Shown here: positions 25,432 to 33,871 of the stretch, in pieces
Position numbering within the stretch: position 1 is the stretch's first letter
Layout: each line of letters opens with the position of its first letter
From: Actinomyces weissii
Lineage (GTDB): Bacteria; Actinomycetota; Actinomycetes; Actinomycetales; Actinomycetaceae
Assembly (NCBI RefSeq): GCF_016598775.1
Contig: NZ_CP066802.1
Coordinates: 2,356,001 to 2,420,000, forward strand
DNA length: 64,000 nucleotides
Reading direction: 5' to 3'
Made by a program: the position numbers and the translations under genes
Notes under the pieces: model-generated
Database searches by the model: none
What the model saw: only the letters and a program-made list of their open reading frames with translations
Told to the model about the DNA's origin: nothing

Positions 25432-26301
25432 GTGAGCCAGCGGCAGCCGACGCCGTCGTCGCCCCGCCCCAGCGCGGTGGAGCAGGCCGGGGCGCAGGCC
25501 CTGACGGAGCTGCTGCGGGGGCGCCGCACCCTGGCCGTGACCGGCGCGGGCCTGTCCACCGACGCCGGGATACCGGACTACCGGGGCGTGGGCACCACAC
25601 CCACCTCGCCGGTGAGCTACAGCCAGTTCACCGCCGACCCCCTGTGGTACCGGTGGGTGTGGGCACGCAACCACGCCACCTGGCGGCTGCTGGACCCGTT
25701 GGCACCCACCCCCGGGCACCGGGCCCTGGCCGCCCTGGAGGAGGCGGGCCTGCTCACGGGCGTGGCCACCCAGAACGTGGACCGGCTGCACGCGCGGGCC
25801 GGGCAGGCCACGGTCTGGGAGCTGCACGGGGCCTACGACCGGGTGGTGTGCCTGGGGTGCGGGGCGCCGAGCAGCCGCGCCCGCCTGGACGAGCGCCTCA
25901 CGGCCGCCAACCCCGGCTACCCGCGGGAGACCGACCCACGCCGGGTGGAGATCACGCCGGAGGCTGACCCGGTGGCGGCTGCCGCCTGCGATTTCACGGC
26001 CCTGTACTGCGAGGACTGCGGGGGCCTGCTCAAGCCGGACATCGTGTTCTTCGGGGAGGGGCTGCCGCCCGCCATGGACCTGGCCATGGAGGCCGCAGGG
26101 GGCTGTGACGTGGTGCTGGTGGCGGGCACGAGCCTGGCCGTGCTCACGGGCCTGTGGATCGTGCGCCAGGCGGTGGCCCAGGGGGCGCGGCTCGCCGTCG
26201 TCAACCGCGGCCCCACGGCTGTGGACGAGGCCGCTGACCTGCGGGTTGAAGGCGGCACCAGCCAGGTCCTGGCGACGACGGCGCGGCTGCTGCTGGGATG
26301 A
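25432..26301 (+). CDS. Sir2-family NAD-dependent deacylase
   Basis: 289 aa with all sirtuin motifs: GAGLSTDAGIPDYRG (NAD binding, residues about 40-54), TQNVDRLHARAG, the catalytic His in WELHGAYDR, paired zinc Cys (CLGC near 142 and CEDC near 193), LKPDIVFFGEGLP and VAGTSLAV. It starts with GTG at 25432. It is close to the family's usual 240-290 aa. It lies 9 bp after the GATase-like gene, which suggests a shared role. Targets are unknown; depropionylation of metabolic enzymes is common in the family. Confidence 0.92.
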   Translation: MSQRQPTPSSPRPSAVEQAGAQALTELLRGRRTLAVTGAGLSTDAGIPDYRGVGTTPTSPVSYSQFTADPLWYRWVWARNHATWRLLDPLAPTPGHRALAALEEAGLLTGVATQNVDRLHARAGQATVWELHGAYDRVVCLGCGAPSSRARLDERLTAANPGYPRETDPRRVEITPEADPVAAAACDFTALYCEDCGGLLKPDIVFFGEGLPPAMDLAMEAAGGCDVVLVAGTSLAVLTGLWIVRQAVAQGARLAVVNRGPTAVDEAADLRVEGGTSQVLATTARLLLG

Positions 26302-26531
26302 GGCGCCTGGGCGCTGGCGCGGCGGCTCAGGCTCGCGGACAAGATGGTGCCGTGGGCTGGCGCGGCGGACAGGCTGACGCTACGCAGGCTGGCACCAGGA
26401 CTGGCACCTGGGACGAGGCCTAAAGCACAGACCGGGCCTGGTGCGCCGGTTGACGGCGGCAAGCACTAGGGGCAACCTGTACGGCCCCTGCCCCCAGCAG
26501 CCCAGCCACCGGCACGGACAGGGCAGGCTGT

Positions 26532-27356
26532 TCAGTCCTGCGGCTCGCGCAGACTGCGCATCATGGCCTCGATCGCGGCCAGCACCAGCACCGTGGGGTC
26601 CGCGACGGTCTCCGCCCGCTCGGGCCGCACCGAGGCCCGCTTGCCCCGGTACCCGGACGAGGAGGAGACCTGGGAGTCCACGATGGCCAGGCCCGCTACC
26701 CGCGCGCCCCGGGAGCACAGGAGCATAGCCTCGGCCACGGAGTCGGTGACAGCGGCGTCCACCCCCAGGCCGGAGAGCACCCGGGCCTCCAGGGGGGTGG
26801 GCAGGGTGGGGCCGGGCACCAGGGCGACGCCGGTGGGGGCGCCCATGCCCTCGATCCCGGAGACGGCTTTCAGGCAGCCTTCGTCCCAGCCGGTGCGCAC
26901 GCGCCCCTTGGAGGTGAACAGGGGGGCGCCGGTCAGGTTCACGTGGTCCGCCACCGGCAGGACCTCACCGACGCGGGGCTCCCCCAGGGAGGTGGCCCGC
27001 CCGACCAGCAGGGCGCCGCGCACGCGGGCGGAGGCCGCCAGGCGGGCCAGGGCCAGGATGCGGTGGGAGGACTTGCCCTCAAAGATGGCGCTGCGGCCAC
27101 GGGCCACCAGGATGCCCATGCCGTCGCGCTCATAGCTGCGCAGGTCGTCGGCCTGGCCGCGTACCCCGGGCACGGCGACCCCCGGCAGGAAGGAGAGGCG
27201 GGCCCTGGTCATGGGGCGGCCCCACTCGGCGTCGACCTCGGTCAGGAAGGCCGGCTCGGCCACCACCAGGAGGTCGTGGCGGGCACGCCCGGTGGCCAGG
27301 AGGATCGAGGCCCCGTCAGGGTCGTCCTCCCAGACGGTCCGGGAATGAGACGTCAT
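26532..27356 (-). CDS. Purine nucleoside phosphorylase-like protein with altered active site
   Basis: 274 aa, related to trimeric PNP. The segment VADHVNLTGAPLF matches the DHxNLTG motif. GPTLPTPLEARVLSGLGVD and the following 30 residues align without gaps to the PNP purine-binding region. However, the Glu of the FET/YET motif is Pro, the Met of GMST is Thr, and the base-contacting Asn of the SLITN motif is Ser. The phosphate-site motif GRxHxYEG is GRSAIFEG. Start ATG 27356 has GGTGGAGC upstream. It is probably inactive as a classical PNP, or acts on another substrate. Confidence 0.75.
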   Translation of the reverse strand: MTSHSRTVWEDDPDGASILLATGRARHDLLVVAEPAFLTEVDAEWGRPMTRARLSFLPGVAVPGVRGQADDLRSYERDGMGILVARGRSAIFEGKSSHRILALARLAASARVRGALLVGRATSLGEPRVGEVLPVADHVNLTGAPLFTSKGRVRTGWDEGCLKAVSGIEGMGAPTGVALVPGPTLPTPLEARVLSGLGVDAAVTDSVAEAMLLCSRGARVAGLAIVDSQVSSSSGYRGKRASVRPERAETVADPTVLVLAAIEAMMRSLREPQD

Positions 27357-27629
27357 GCCTGCTCCACCTCTCCAGAAGACGCCCGCTCGTGCGCGGAGGA
27401 CACACAGCGCAAACAGCCACAGGCTCACCCTGTTAGGGGCCCGGCCAGGTTCGCGAATGATGCGCAGCAGCGAGCCTAGCGCGTAACCTGCGCCGTCACG
27501 TGGACCCACCCCGCCATCGGCAGCTTCTTTACAGAACCGCCAGGCACAAGTAATGCGCAGGCAACCGAGATGCTTCCTGCTCAGAGGGTGCGTGCCGTGC
27601 CCTGGCAGCAGGCCTTCCTGCGGTAGTGG

Positions 27630-27821
27630 TTCTCAGGGATGGAGGGCCTCCTCAACAGCCCGCCCGAAGAAGCAGGCGTGGCAATGGCTAGGGGCAGGGA
27701 AGGCGCGTAACCTCCCTCTCGCGATGGCGTTGCTCCACTGACGGGAGACGCCGACCTCCGCGCCCGGCTGGGCCCGGCTCAGGCCCCTGGCCTCACGCAG
27801 CGCCAGTAAAGAGCCCTCCAC
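27630..27821 (-). pseudogene. Decayed XRE-family HTH regulator
   Basis: The minus strand encodes LREARGLSRAQPGAEVGVSR then QWSNAIARG, a clear helix-turn-helix of the short actinobacterial XRE type, and ends in FFGRAVEEALHP. The middle (about 27670-27712) reads as expected (PSLPLAIA) only in the adjacent frame, so two compensating frameshifts are needed. An expected L in the helix is P (AQPGAEV). There is no clean start codon. Remnants of such regulators commonly mark old mobile-DNA insertions; the 527-bp gap 27357-27883 holds nothing else I can recognise. Confidence 0.55.
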
Positions 27822-27883
27822 CAGGGCTCCTTGCCGCTGTGACGCCGAGGCGGCCGGGTGGCGGCAGCGCCTAGGCTCAGCAC

Positions 27884-28474
27884 ATGCCTACGCTGACCAC
27901 CTACCTGGCCTACGCACCACTCGACGTCGTCCAGCCGCTGGTGGCGCAGGTCTTCACCGAGGCGGGCTGGCAGGTGGTATCCAGCCCTGCGGGCACCAGC
28001 CCGCAGGCGGTGCGGCTCAGTGCCCGGCGCGGCAGCAGGCTACGGACCCTCCTGCTAGGTGGCGGCGCCGGGGAGAGCTTCTACCTCCACCACCGCCTCC
28101 TCCTGACACCGGTGGCGGAACCGAGCGCCGGGCTGCCCCTGCTGGCTCCAGCCCGGCCAGGAACCAGCCCGGAGCCCGGGACGGCGGCAGCCTCTGCAGA
28201 CGCCCCGGAACCTGCGTCCACCGCAGCTGCCAGCAGCACGGGCACCAGAGCCAGCGGGGCCACTGAGAACCCTCCCGCCACCAGGAACCCTGCGGCCCCC
28301 GGCTCCGCCGTCACTGCGACTATCACGCGCATCGACTACCCCACCTCCGGGGCCCAGGCCATCACCCGTGGCGGCATCTACGGGGCCGAGCGCGAGTCCC
28401 GCAGCCACGACCAGCTCAGCCAGCAGATCGCCGTCGTACTGCGTGAGGCTGGCATCAAGGTGGGGAGCCTGTAA
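27884..28474 (+). CDS. Unknown protein, long paralogue of the next gene
   Basis: 196 aa. Residues 1-80 (VVQPLVAQVFTEAGWQVVSS, SARRGSRLRTLLLGG, SFYLHHRLLL) and 141-196 (TATITRIDYPTSGAQAITRG) align with the two halves of the following 122-aa protein. Between them lies a 60-residue Ala/Pro/Ser/Thr linker absent from the paralogue. There is no signal peptide or membrane helix. The shared pattern GW.V....G...RL..RGSR....L.G..AG..(Y/L)L.H does not match a family I can name. Probably cytoplasmic. Confidence 0.65.
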   Translation: MPTLTTYLAYAPLDVVQPLVAQVFTEAGWQVVSSPAGTSPQAVRLSARRGSRLRTLLLGGGAGESFYLHHRLLLTPVAEPSAGLPLLAPARPGTSPEPGTAAASADAPEPASTAAASSTGTRASGATENPPATRNPAAPGSAVTATITRIDYPTSGAQAITRGGIYGAERESRSHDQLSQQIAVVLREAGIKVGSL

Positions 28475-28588
28475 TGCGCATACGCGACCTCCACGCCAAG
28501 TTACCGCGGCCAGTCCTGCAGCAGGTTCTCAGGTCTCATGGGTACGCCACCCCATAGACCTGTGAGAGCCAGGTACTAGCCTTCTCGC

Positions 28589-28957
28589 ATGGCTTCAAAG
28601 ACCCTTTCCCTAAGCGTCCCCTCCCCAACCGCCCGCGACCGGGCCACACAGTTCTTCTCCCAGAACGGCTGGCGGGTGTCCGCTGACACCAACGGCAACC
28701 TCCGCCTGGAACGCGGCAGCCGCACCATGAGCTTCCTGTTTGGCGCGATGGCGGGTAAGAACCTGTACCTCTCCCACTACGTCGACTTCGCCGACACCCC
28801 TGACGGCGGCAGCACGGTCACCTACTCCTCCACCGTCGGCTCCGCGATCATGGGCGGAGCCATCGGCGTGAACAAGTCCAACGGCATCCACGCCGACACC
28901 TGGCCCCAGCTCGCCGACGCGCTGCACAAGCAGGGCGTCCTGCGGGGCGTGCAGTAA
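28589..28957 (+). CDS. Unknown protein, short paralogue
   Basis: 122 aa, homologous along its whole length to the preceding gene. It has TARDRATQFFSQNGWRVSAD, RLERGSRTMSFLFGAMAGKN, LYLSHYVDFADTP, then STVTYSSTVGSAIMGGAIGV and a C-terminal helix WPQLADALHKQGV. The compact alpha+beta pattern suggests a small single domain. It starts at ATG 28589, 114 bp after its paralogue's stop. It lies immediately outside the left boundary repeat of the tRNA-Ser(CGA) element. Function not known. Confidence 0.7.
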   Translation: MASKTLSLSVPSPTARDRATQFFSQNGWRVSADTNGNLRLERGSRTMSFLFGAMAGKNLYLSHYVDFADTPDGGSTVTYSSTVGSAIMGGAIGVNKSNGIHADTWPQLADALHKQGVLRGVQ

Positions 28958-29193
28958 CCCCGGCCAGCCGGTGGGCGGCTGCCGTGCCAGGCGGCAGCAC
29001 TGGGCCGTAACGCCCGGGTGCAAGACCGGGATGCAGCGCCGGGGCGCAGTCGTCCACAGACGACCCACTTCCCAGGACCACTGCCTGCCGCTGATCTTGC
29101 GGACAGTCCTGCATGGGGCACCGAGCCCCTTTCCCGGGAGGCCCTACGCAGGCAGCCTTCGTGAGCCCCGTCGCGGCCTTTGCCCCACCAGAG

Positions 29194-29644
29194 GCGAGCG
29201 CGCGGCACCAGTCAGGCCCCCGCATCACGGTGCCGTGCGGACGTGAACGCCGGGCCCTGTGTCGACACAGGGCCCGGCGTTCGCGCTACCTAGGACAGGT
29301 TCACACGCTCCACCCGCGCGCAGGAGTCCCCAAGGATCGGCAGGGGGTCACGGGCTGGACGCACCCCACCCGCGCGCAGGAGTCCAGGTGGCCCCAGGCT
29401 CGGCGGTCACCAGCCTTACCGGAGCCTCAGTACCAAAGCTGTCACTGGTGGAGGACTAGACCCCTCCCACTAGCAACGGCGTAGCCAGGAAAAGCGCGTG
29501 ATTGCAACAATCACCCCACCGCCCACAACCTCCAGCCCCGTTGAAATCCTCCACCAGTGACAAACAACCAGCCCCACAACCAGCGAGGCCCGGCGCCCCA
29601 ATAGAGCACCGGGCCTCGCCCTGGCGGTAGCGCTGGGATTCGAA
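29194..29644. repeat. Left 451-bp boundary repeat (att-like)
   Basis: It contains, in order: a 38-nt perfect palindrome (29245-29282); the last nine codons and stop of a DUF3800-like gene (29290-29316, minus strand); two copies of a 20-bp CCACCCGCGCGCAGGAGTCC motif; MITE copy B; the tRNA terminator hairpin; and the 3' end of tRNA-Ser. Sequence diverges from the right copy immediately after 29644. Confidence 0.93.
29441..29561. mobile_element. MITE-like element, copy B
   Basis: 121 bp, terminal GTCACTGGTGGAGG and its exact complement, with an internal hairpin GTGATTG-CAA-CAATCAC. It is identical to copy C because it lies inside the duplicated boundary repeat. Confidence 0.8.
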
Positions 29645-30077
29645 TCGGGGGCGACGTGTTCTCGGGCTCCCGGGCTCTACCCCGCCGATGTGCGGTTTTC
29701 GTTGGTGTGCCGCTGAAAAGTGTTCGTTGGCGCGCATCTAGGATAGCCCACCAAGTACCATGAAAACCTTCCCTAGCCCATCCTCATGTACCCACCATGT
29801 ACCCACGGAAAGCGAGAGATAGCGTTGCAACCTCACAGGAAACTCAACGTGCAAGTTGAACCTCGCTATCCGCTCAAGGCCTACAAGGCGTGGAAGGCAG
29901 ACCCGGAGCACAGCCCGAAGCCTTGAGCGAAGTCATGGCGAGCCAGGTACCGGGACCCACGGGTAGAGCCGCCGCAGGTTGGGGAGTGGATCAGCGCCCC
30001 AAGCACCTTCGCTACCAGAGGCCCGGCGGACGACTGGGCCAGGGCTCAGGCGGCAGTGGGCTGGCCGCACCGACACC

Positions 30078-30341
30078 ATGAACGCCGAAGCCCTGGATCA
30101 GGTCTCACGCACCCTGTCCATGGGAGAGCGCATAGGTCACGCCGCCGGTTACGCACAGGCGCAGGCCGAGACTCTGGCTGCGCTCGCGGCCCATTGGGCC
30201 ACCTTTCAGGAGTAGGCCAACCGTGCCCTGATCAGTCTGGGGCTTGGGCCGTCTCATGCAGAGCTGTGTGAGCGGCGTGGTGAGCCGGGGCGTGCCCAGG
30301 CGGCGCGCGCCCTGGCCAAGGGGCAGGAGGTGGTCGCGTGA
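30078..30341 (+). pseudogene. Small ORF split by an in-frame amber codon
   Basis: ATG 30078 opens a frame that encodes 45 residues (ALDQVSRTLSMGERIGHAAG, AQAETLAALAAHWATFQE), meets TAG at 30213-30215, and continues in the same frame for 41 more codons (ANRALISLGLGPSHAELCER) to a TGA at 30339-30341 that overlaps the GTG of the ATPase gene. The 4-bp overlap and continuous helical composition indicate one ancestral gene of 87 codons. It probably encoded a small accessory protein of the element. Function not known. Confidence 0.55.
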
Positions 30342-31514
30342 GCGAGAGCTACCAGCCGGAGCATGACCTGAATGACCGTCGCGAGTACCTCCTGTCCAAC
30401 ATCATCACGGGCGACCGCCTGGACTCGATGGAGTTCCCGCCACTGGAGTGGACGGTGCCGGGCCTGATCCCTGAGGGTTACGGCCTGTTCATCGGCAGCC
30501 CGAAAGTGGGCAAGTCGTGGACCGTGCTGGGGATCGCCCTGGCCGTGGCCGCTGGCGGCATCGCGCTGGGCTGCATGCCAGTTACGAGACGCCCCATGCT
30601 GTACCTGGCGCTAGAGGCTGGGCTGTCACGTCTACAGGCTCGCAGCCGCACACTGCTAGGTGCGGGCATTCCGATCCCGAAAGACCTGCACCTCTACACG
30701 CAAAGGGGGCCGGAGGTCATTGGCGAGATCATCCCCTGCTGGATGTCCCAGTACGGTCACCTCAAGCCGCTGGTTGTCCTGGACACGCTGGGCACAGTCA
30801 TGCCGGAGAAGCGACCGGGGAGAGCGAGTTTCAAAGGGACTACCGCTTTGGTGGGGCCCTGAAAATCATTTCCGGTGCGCATCCGGGAAGCACGCTGCTG
30901 GCAGTGCACCACGTGCGCAAGATGGCCTCCCAAGACTGGATGGACGGAACGTCAGGAACTAACGGCGTCAACGGAGCTGCGGACTTCACCTTTGGCCTGT
31001 TCGCTGATCGGGAGACCAACGAAGCCACTATCTCGGTTACGGGCCGGGACGTGACGGGCGGAACCTGTGCGGTCCATAGGGCCGAAGGTGGGCCATGGAA
31101 CCTTACCGGGGGCAGCCTCGCCAGTGCCGCCCAGGCTGCAACGGCAGCGAAGGCGAGGGAGCAGCTTGGGGAGCATTCCATCAGCATCGTCAGTGTGCTG
31201 GAGGAAGCGGACCGTCCCCTAACGCCGAAGGCTGTCGCCGAGTCCCTTGGGCTAGACAACTCCAAGTATGTGGGCTCCCAGCTGGGGCGACTCGCCGAGC
31301 AAGGGCGGGTCAGGAAGGTGGGCAGAGGCCTCTACGAAGCCAACACCTTCCCCCTAAGGGGCGTGTGGAAAGTGCGGAAACTGTGGAAACGGAACCGGGA
31401 CACCCACACCCGGTTTGCGTACTTTCCGCACTTTCCTCACCCCCTGATAGGGAGGGAGAGGCGAAACCCCACCCCGAGACTGAGTTCGACGGCTTCGACG
31501 GGGGCGCAGCATGA
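30338..31514 (+). pseudogene. AAA/RecA-like ATPase of the element, frameshifted
   Basis: Replication-type ATPase resembling plasmid and phage RepA/DnaB-like P-loop proteins. Walker A GLFIGSPKVGKSWT lies near residue 53, MLYLALEAGLSRLQAR follows, and Walker B LVVLDTLGTV lies near 150. After the G-run at 30817-30820 the reading must shift by one base to continue as ESEFQRDYRFGGALKIISG, LLAVHHVRKMASQDWMDGTS (the HH..K and GTSG motifs of this family) and a C-terminal winged-helix (RPLTPKAVAESLGLDNSKYV). The in-frame product would stop at 30862. Near 31370 a further frame switch would give an end (ETEFDGFDGGAA) overlapping the next ATG. The frameshift may be mutation, sequencing error or programmed. 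Confidence 0.65.
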
Positions 31515-31753
31515 GCCCGTACCTGATCCGAGGCCACTACAACCATCTGCCCTACGTCGTCGACGACGCCCCAGGCACACCACTGGCACAGGCTGTCATC
31601 GCGGTCACCGGCTATTGGTGTCCCACCTGCCACCTGCCCCGCACCCCCTATCCGGGTGACAACGGGCGGCACCCAACCTGCCCGCCGGCCACAACCGCAC
31701 AAGGGCAGACACCAACCCTGCCAGCCAGACCGACAGGAGGCCTCTCAGCCTGA
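31511..31753 (+). CDS. Small zinc-ribbon-like protein of the element
   Basis: 80 aa. The core VTGYWCPTCHLPRTPYPGDN contains CPTC, and one more Cys follows in RHPTCPP, so only three Cys are seen and zinc binding is uncertain. The N-terminus reads MSPYLIRGHYNHLPYVVDDA. The ATG overlaps by 4 bp the end of the ATPase reading frame that finishes at 31514, as in a compact phage or plasmid operon. Similar small proteins follow RepA-like ATPases in actinobacterial elements. Function not known. Confidence 0.5.
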   Translation: MSPYLIRGHYNHLPYVVDDAPGTPLAQAVIAVTGYWCPTCHLPRTPYPGDNGRHPTCPPATTAQGQTPTLPARPTGGLSA

Positions 31754-32147
31754 ACCGGCTACAAGCAGCCCGGTGCCCTCAGTTCAAGTGAGGGTGCCGG
31801 ACCGCCGCCCTCACCCACCGCATCGGCGCCGTCGACGTTGACCCAACCGCCACCCACCCCCTGGGGGGCACTCCCCCACCCCGCCTAAGCCCCCCACCGC
31901 CGGATAGCAGCCCCGCCCCTGCGTGCAGGGTTTTCCGTCTGTTTTATCGGCCAGCCCCGCCCCCTGGAGGCACCTACGGGCCCCTGCCAGCACCTGGCAC
32001 GGCCTGGACCCCATAGGCCCGCCCGTGGCCCTGTGCGCGCTCGCGGGCACCGGGTTTCGTTACACCGCCCCAGGCACGCCAACGAAAAGCCCAGATGTGC
32101 CGGTAGTCGCTCTTGACCCACCAACCGCTACTGCGTGATACTCGTAA
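31754..32147. other. Non-coding stretch inside the element
   Basis: About 390 bp with no credible ORF. It contains CACGCCAACGAAAAG (about 32075), which is close to the complement of CTTTTCAGCGGCACACCAACG near 29710 at the opposite end of the element. This may be a paired end or recombination-protein site. Confidence 0.35.
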
Positions 32148-32253
32148 GGCCCCCGCATCAAGGTGCGGTGCGGAAGTAAACGCCGGAGTACCTGTGTCGA
32201 CATAGGGCCCGGCGTTCGCGCTACCTAGGACAGGTTCACACGCTCCACCCGGG
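32148..32253 (-). repeat. Third, diverged copy of the boundary-repeat start, with terminator
   Basis: Matches 29213-29318 and 33463-33568 with scattered differences. It includes an imperfect hairpin (32189-32223) directly after the stop of the DUF3800-like gene, so the hairpin is that gene's terminator. The boundary repeats therefore carry this gene's 3' end and terminator. Confidence 0.8.
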
Positions 32254-32794
32254 TGCGCGCCTCCAGGTGGCTCCATGCGGACCGGTCTCCGGCCAGCGCG
32301 TCACCGTAGGCCCCAACCACCTGATCCGGCACCCACAGGCGGGACTCAGCGACCCCGTAGGCGTGCTCCAGCACCATCGCATCACTCACGGCTCCGGATC
32401 GCGTCATCACAGAGCAGACTGCCCTGTCTTTGTCATCCTGCGCCCGGTCACGGCGTTCAAGGACCAAACGGGTGACGCCATAGTCCTGCTCCAAGAGGAC
32501 CAGCAACATCCCCAGGGCCCGTTGGCGTGCGCGCTCCTCACGCACGCCCACCTCCAGGGGCGCAGCCGCGATAACTAGGTGTTTCCCGCCGTGAGCGGCG
32601 ATGACCTGGCAGATCGCCACCTTGTCCTTGGGCTTGGCGTCACGCCAGTGCAGTTTGCGCGTGTGCTGGAAGCGGGACAGGGCCGCAACCGGGTCCGCCT
32701 GGCTGGTGTCATGCACGTAGGCGCCCATTAGGTACACAGGTTCGGGCACGCCACGGCGCCGCACGCTCTCATCGCCATAGGCCATCACAGTCAT
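32225..32794 (-). CDS. DUF3800-like protein (probable RNase H-fold)
   Basis: 189 aa from ATG 32794. The N-terminus MTVMAYGDESVRRR followed by VYLMGAYVHD resembles the DUF3800 opening (D-E-S then a hydrophobic strand). A later acidic or polar helix, LVLERRDRAQDDKDRAVCSV, and DQVVGAYGDALAGDRSAW near the end fit the family's layout, in which conserved acidic residues form a predicted RNase H-like site. DUF3800 proteins are frequent on mobile DNA and next to defence genes; their role is unresolved. It appears intact, unlike its neighbours. An upstream in-frame start at 32869 is less likely. Its 3' end is repeated at 29290 and 33540 and its 5' end at 60068. Confidence 0.55.
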   Translation of the reverse strand: MTVMAYGDESVRRRGVPEPVYLMGAYVHDTSQADPVAALSRFQHTRKLHWRDAKPKDKVAICQVIAAHGGKHLVIAAAPLEVGVREERARQRALGMLLVLLEQDYGVTRLVLERRDRAQDDKDRAVCSVMTRSGAVSDAMVLEHAYGVAESRLWVPDQVVGAYGDALAGDRSAWSHLEARTRVERVNLS

Positions 32795-33443
32795 GGAAGT
32801 GAGACTAGCGGCCACCTTGGACACTGGGGCACGCAGAGCCGCCGAGGGCGCGCTACCTGGAGTTCGCACCCTATTCCTCCCACCATTTCCCCGGTAGGAC
32901 AGTAGGCCCGATACCCCTGGAACGGACTCCAGTCTCCCGACTCAACGAACACCAAAGTACGACGGAGACGCCTCTCCATGCCCTTACCCGGACGCTGGAG
33001 GATGTCGACGTCGACCCGACCCACCGCCTCAAAGTTTTGAACCCTGCGCACCTTTTTCAGCCCTCCCCGGCGGTCCGGTGGCCTTTCTGGCTTGGGGCAC
33101 CCCCTGGGGGCGGTTAGGGGCGGGCCAAAGCACTACCAGCTCCCCAGGCCAGCCACGCCCCTAAGGCGGCCTGGAAGGGGACGCGTTCGTGCGTACCCAT
33201 TTGGAGGCGCCTCCTGCAATGCCAGGCCTGCCCGCGCCAGCGGCAGCAAGTGCTTGCGCGCGGCCATGGCTGCGACGGGGGCGGGGCACCGGCGTCAGCC
33301 AGCACCACGCCCCACGTGTATGCGCTACCGCACGCGGTTACCTCACGGCCACGCCCTTGGCGGGTCGACGTCGTGCCTTAGGGCTGGCGGGGCGGCGCAC
33401 CCAAGCCAGCCTCAGCCCGGCCAACGTCAGGTGCCAGGCAGCC
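32795..33443. other. Non-coding stretch to the right boundary repeat
   Basis: About 650 bp without a supported gene. An 86-codon minus-strand frame (32791-33051) has no family resemblance. The last 380 bp are very GC-rich with GGCCAGCC-type short repeats. Nothing else recognised. Confidence 0.4.
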
Positions 33444-33690
33444 GCGAGCGCGCGGCACCAGTCAGGCCCCCGCATCACGGTGCCGTGCGGACGTGAACGC
33501 CGGGCCCTGTGTCGACACAGGGCCCGGCGTTCGCGCTACCTAGGACAGGTTCACCCGCTCCACCCGCGCGCAGGAGTCCCCAAGGATCGGCAGGGGGTCA
33601 CGGGCTGGACGCACCCCACCCGCGCGCAGGAGTCCAGGTGGCCCCAGGCTCGGCGGTCACCAGCCTTACCGGAGCCTCAGTACCAAAGCT

Positions 33691-33811
33691 GTCACTGGTG
33701 GAGGACTAGACCCCTCCCACTAGCAACGGCGTAGCCAGGAAAAGCGCGTGATTGCAACAATCACCCCACCGCCCACAACCTCCAGCCCCGTTGAAATCCT
33801 CCACCAGTGAC
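33691..33811. mobile_element. MITE-like element, copy C
   Basis: Identical to copy B. It lies 60 bp beyond the 3' end of tRNA-Ser(CGA). Confidence 0.8.
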
Positions 33812-33832
33812 AAACAACCAGCCCCACAACCA

Positions 33833-33869
33833 GCGAGGCCCGGCGCCCCAATAGAGCACCGGGCCTCGC
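33833..33869 (-). terminator. Terminator of tRNA-Ser(CGA)
   Basis: 11-bp stem GCGAGGCCCGG / CCGGGCCTCGC immediately downstream of the tRNA; the same hairpin is duplicated at 29583-29619. Confidence 0.75.
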
Positions 33870-33871
33870 CC

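Noticed and set aside
29870..30077. Integrase fragment suggested by WRARYRDP
   Set aside because: Only eight residues fit the integrase N-terminus, a stop lies just before it, and no catalytic Arg/His/Tyr segment follows; kept only as a remark.
32791..33051. 86-codon minus-strand frame upstream of the DUF3800-like gene
   Set aside because: No resemblance to known proteins, overlaps the likely start of the next gene, no RBS.
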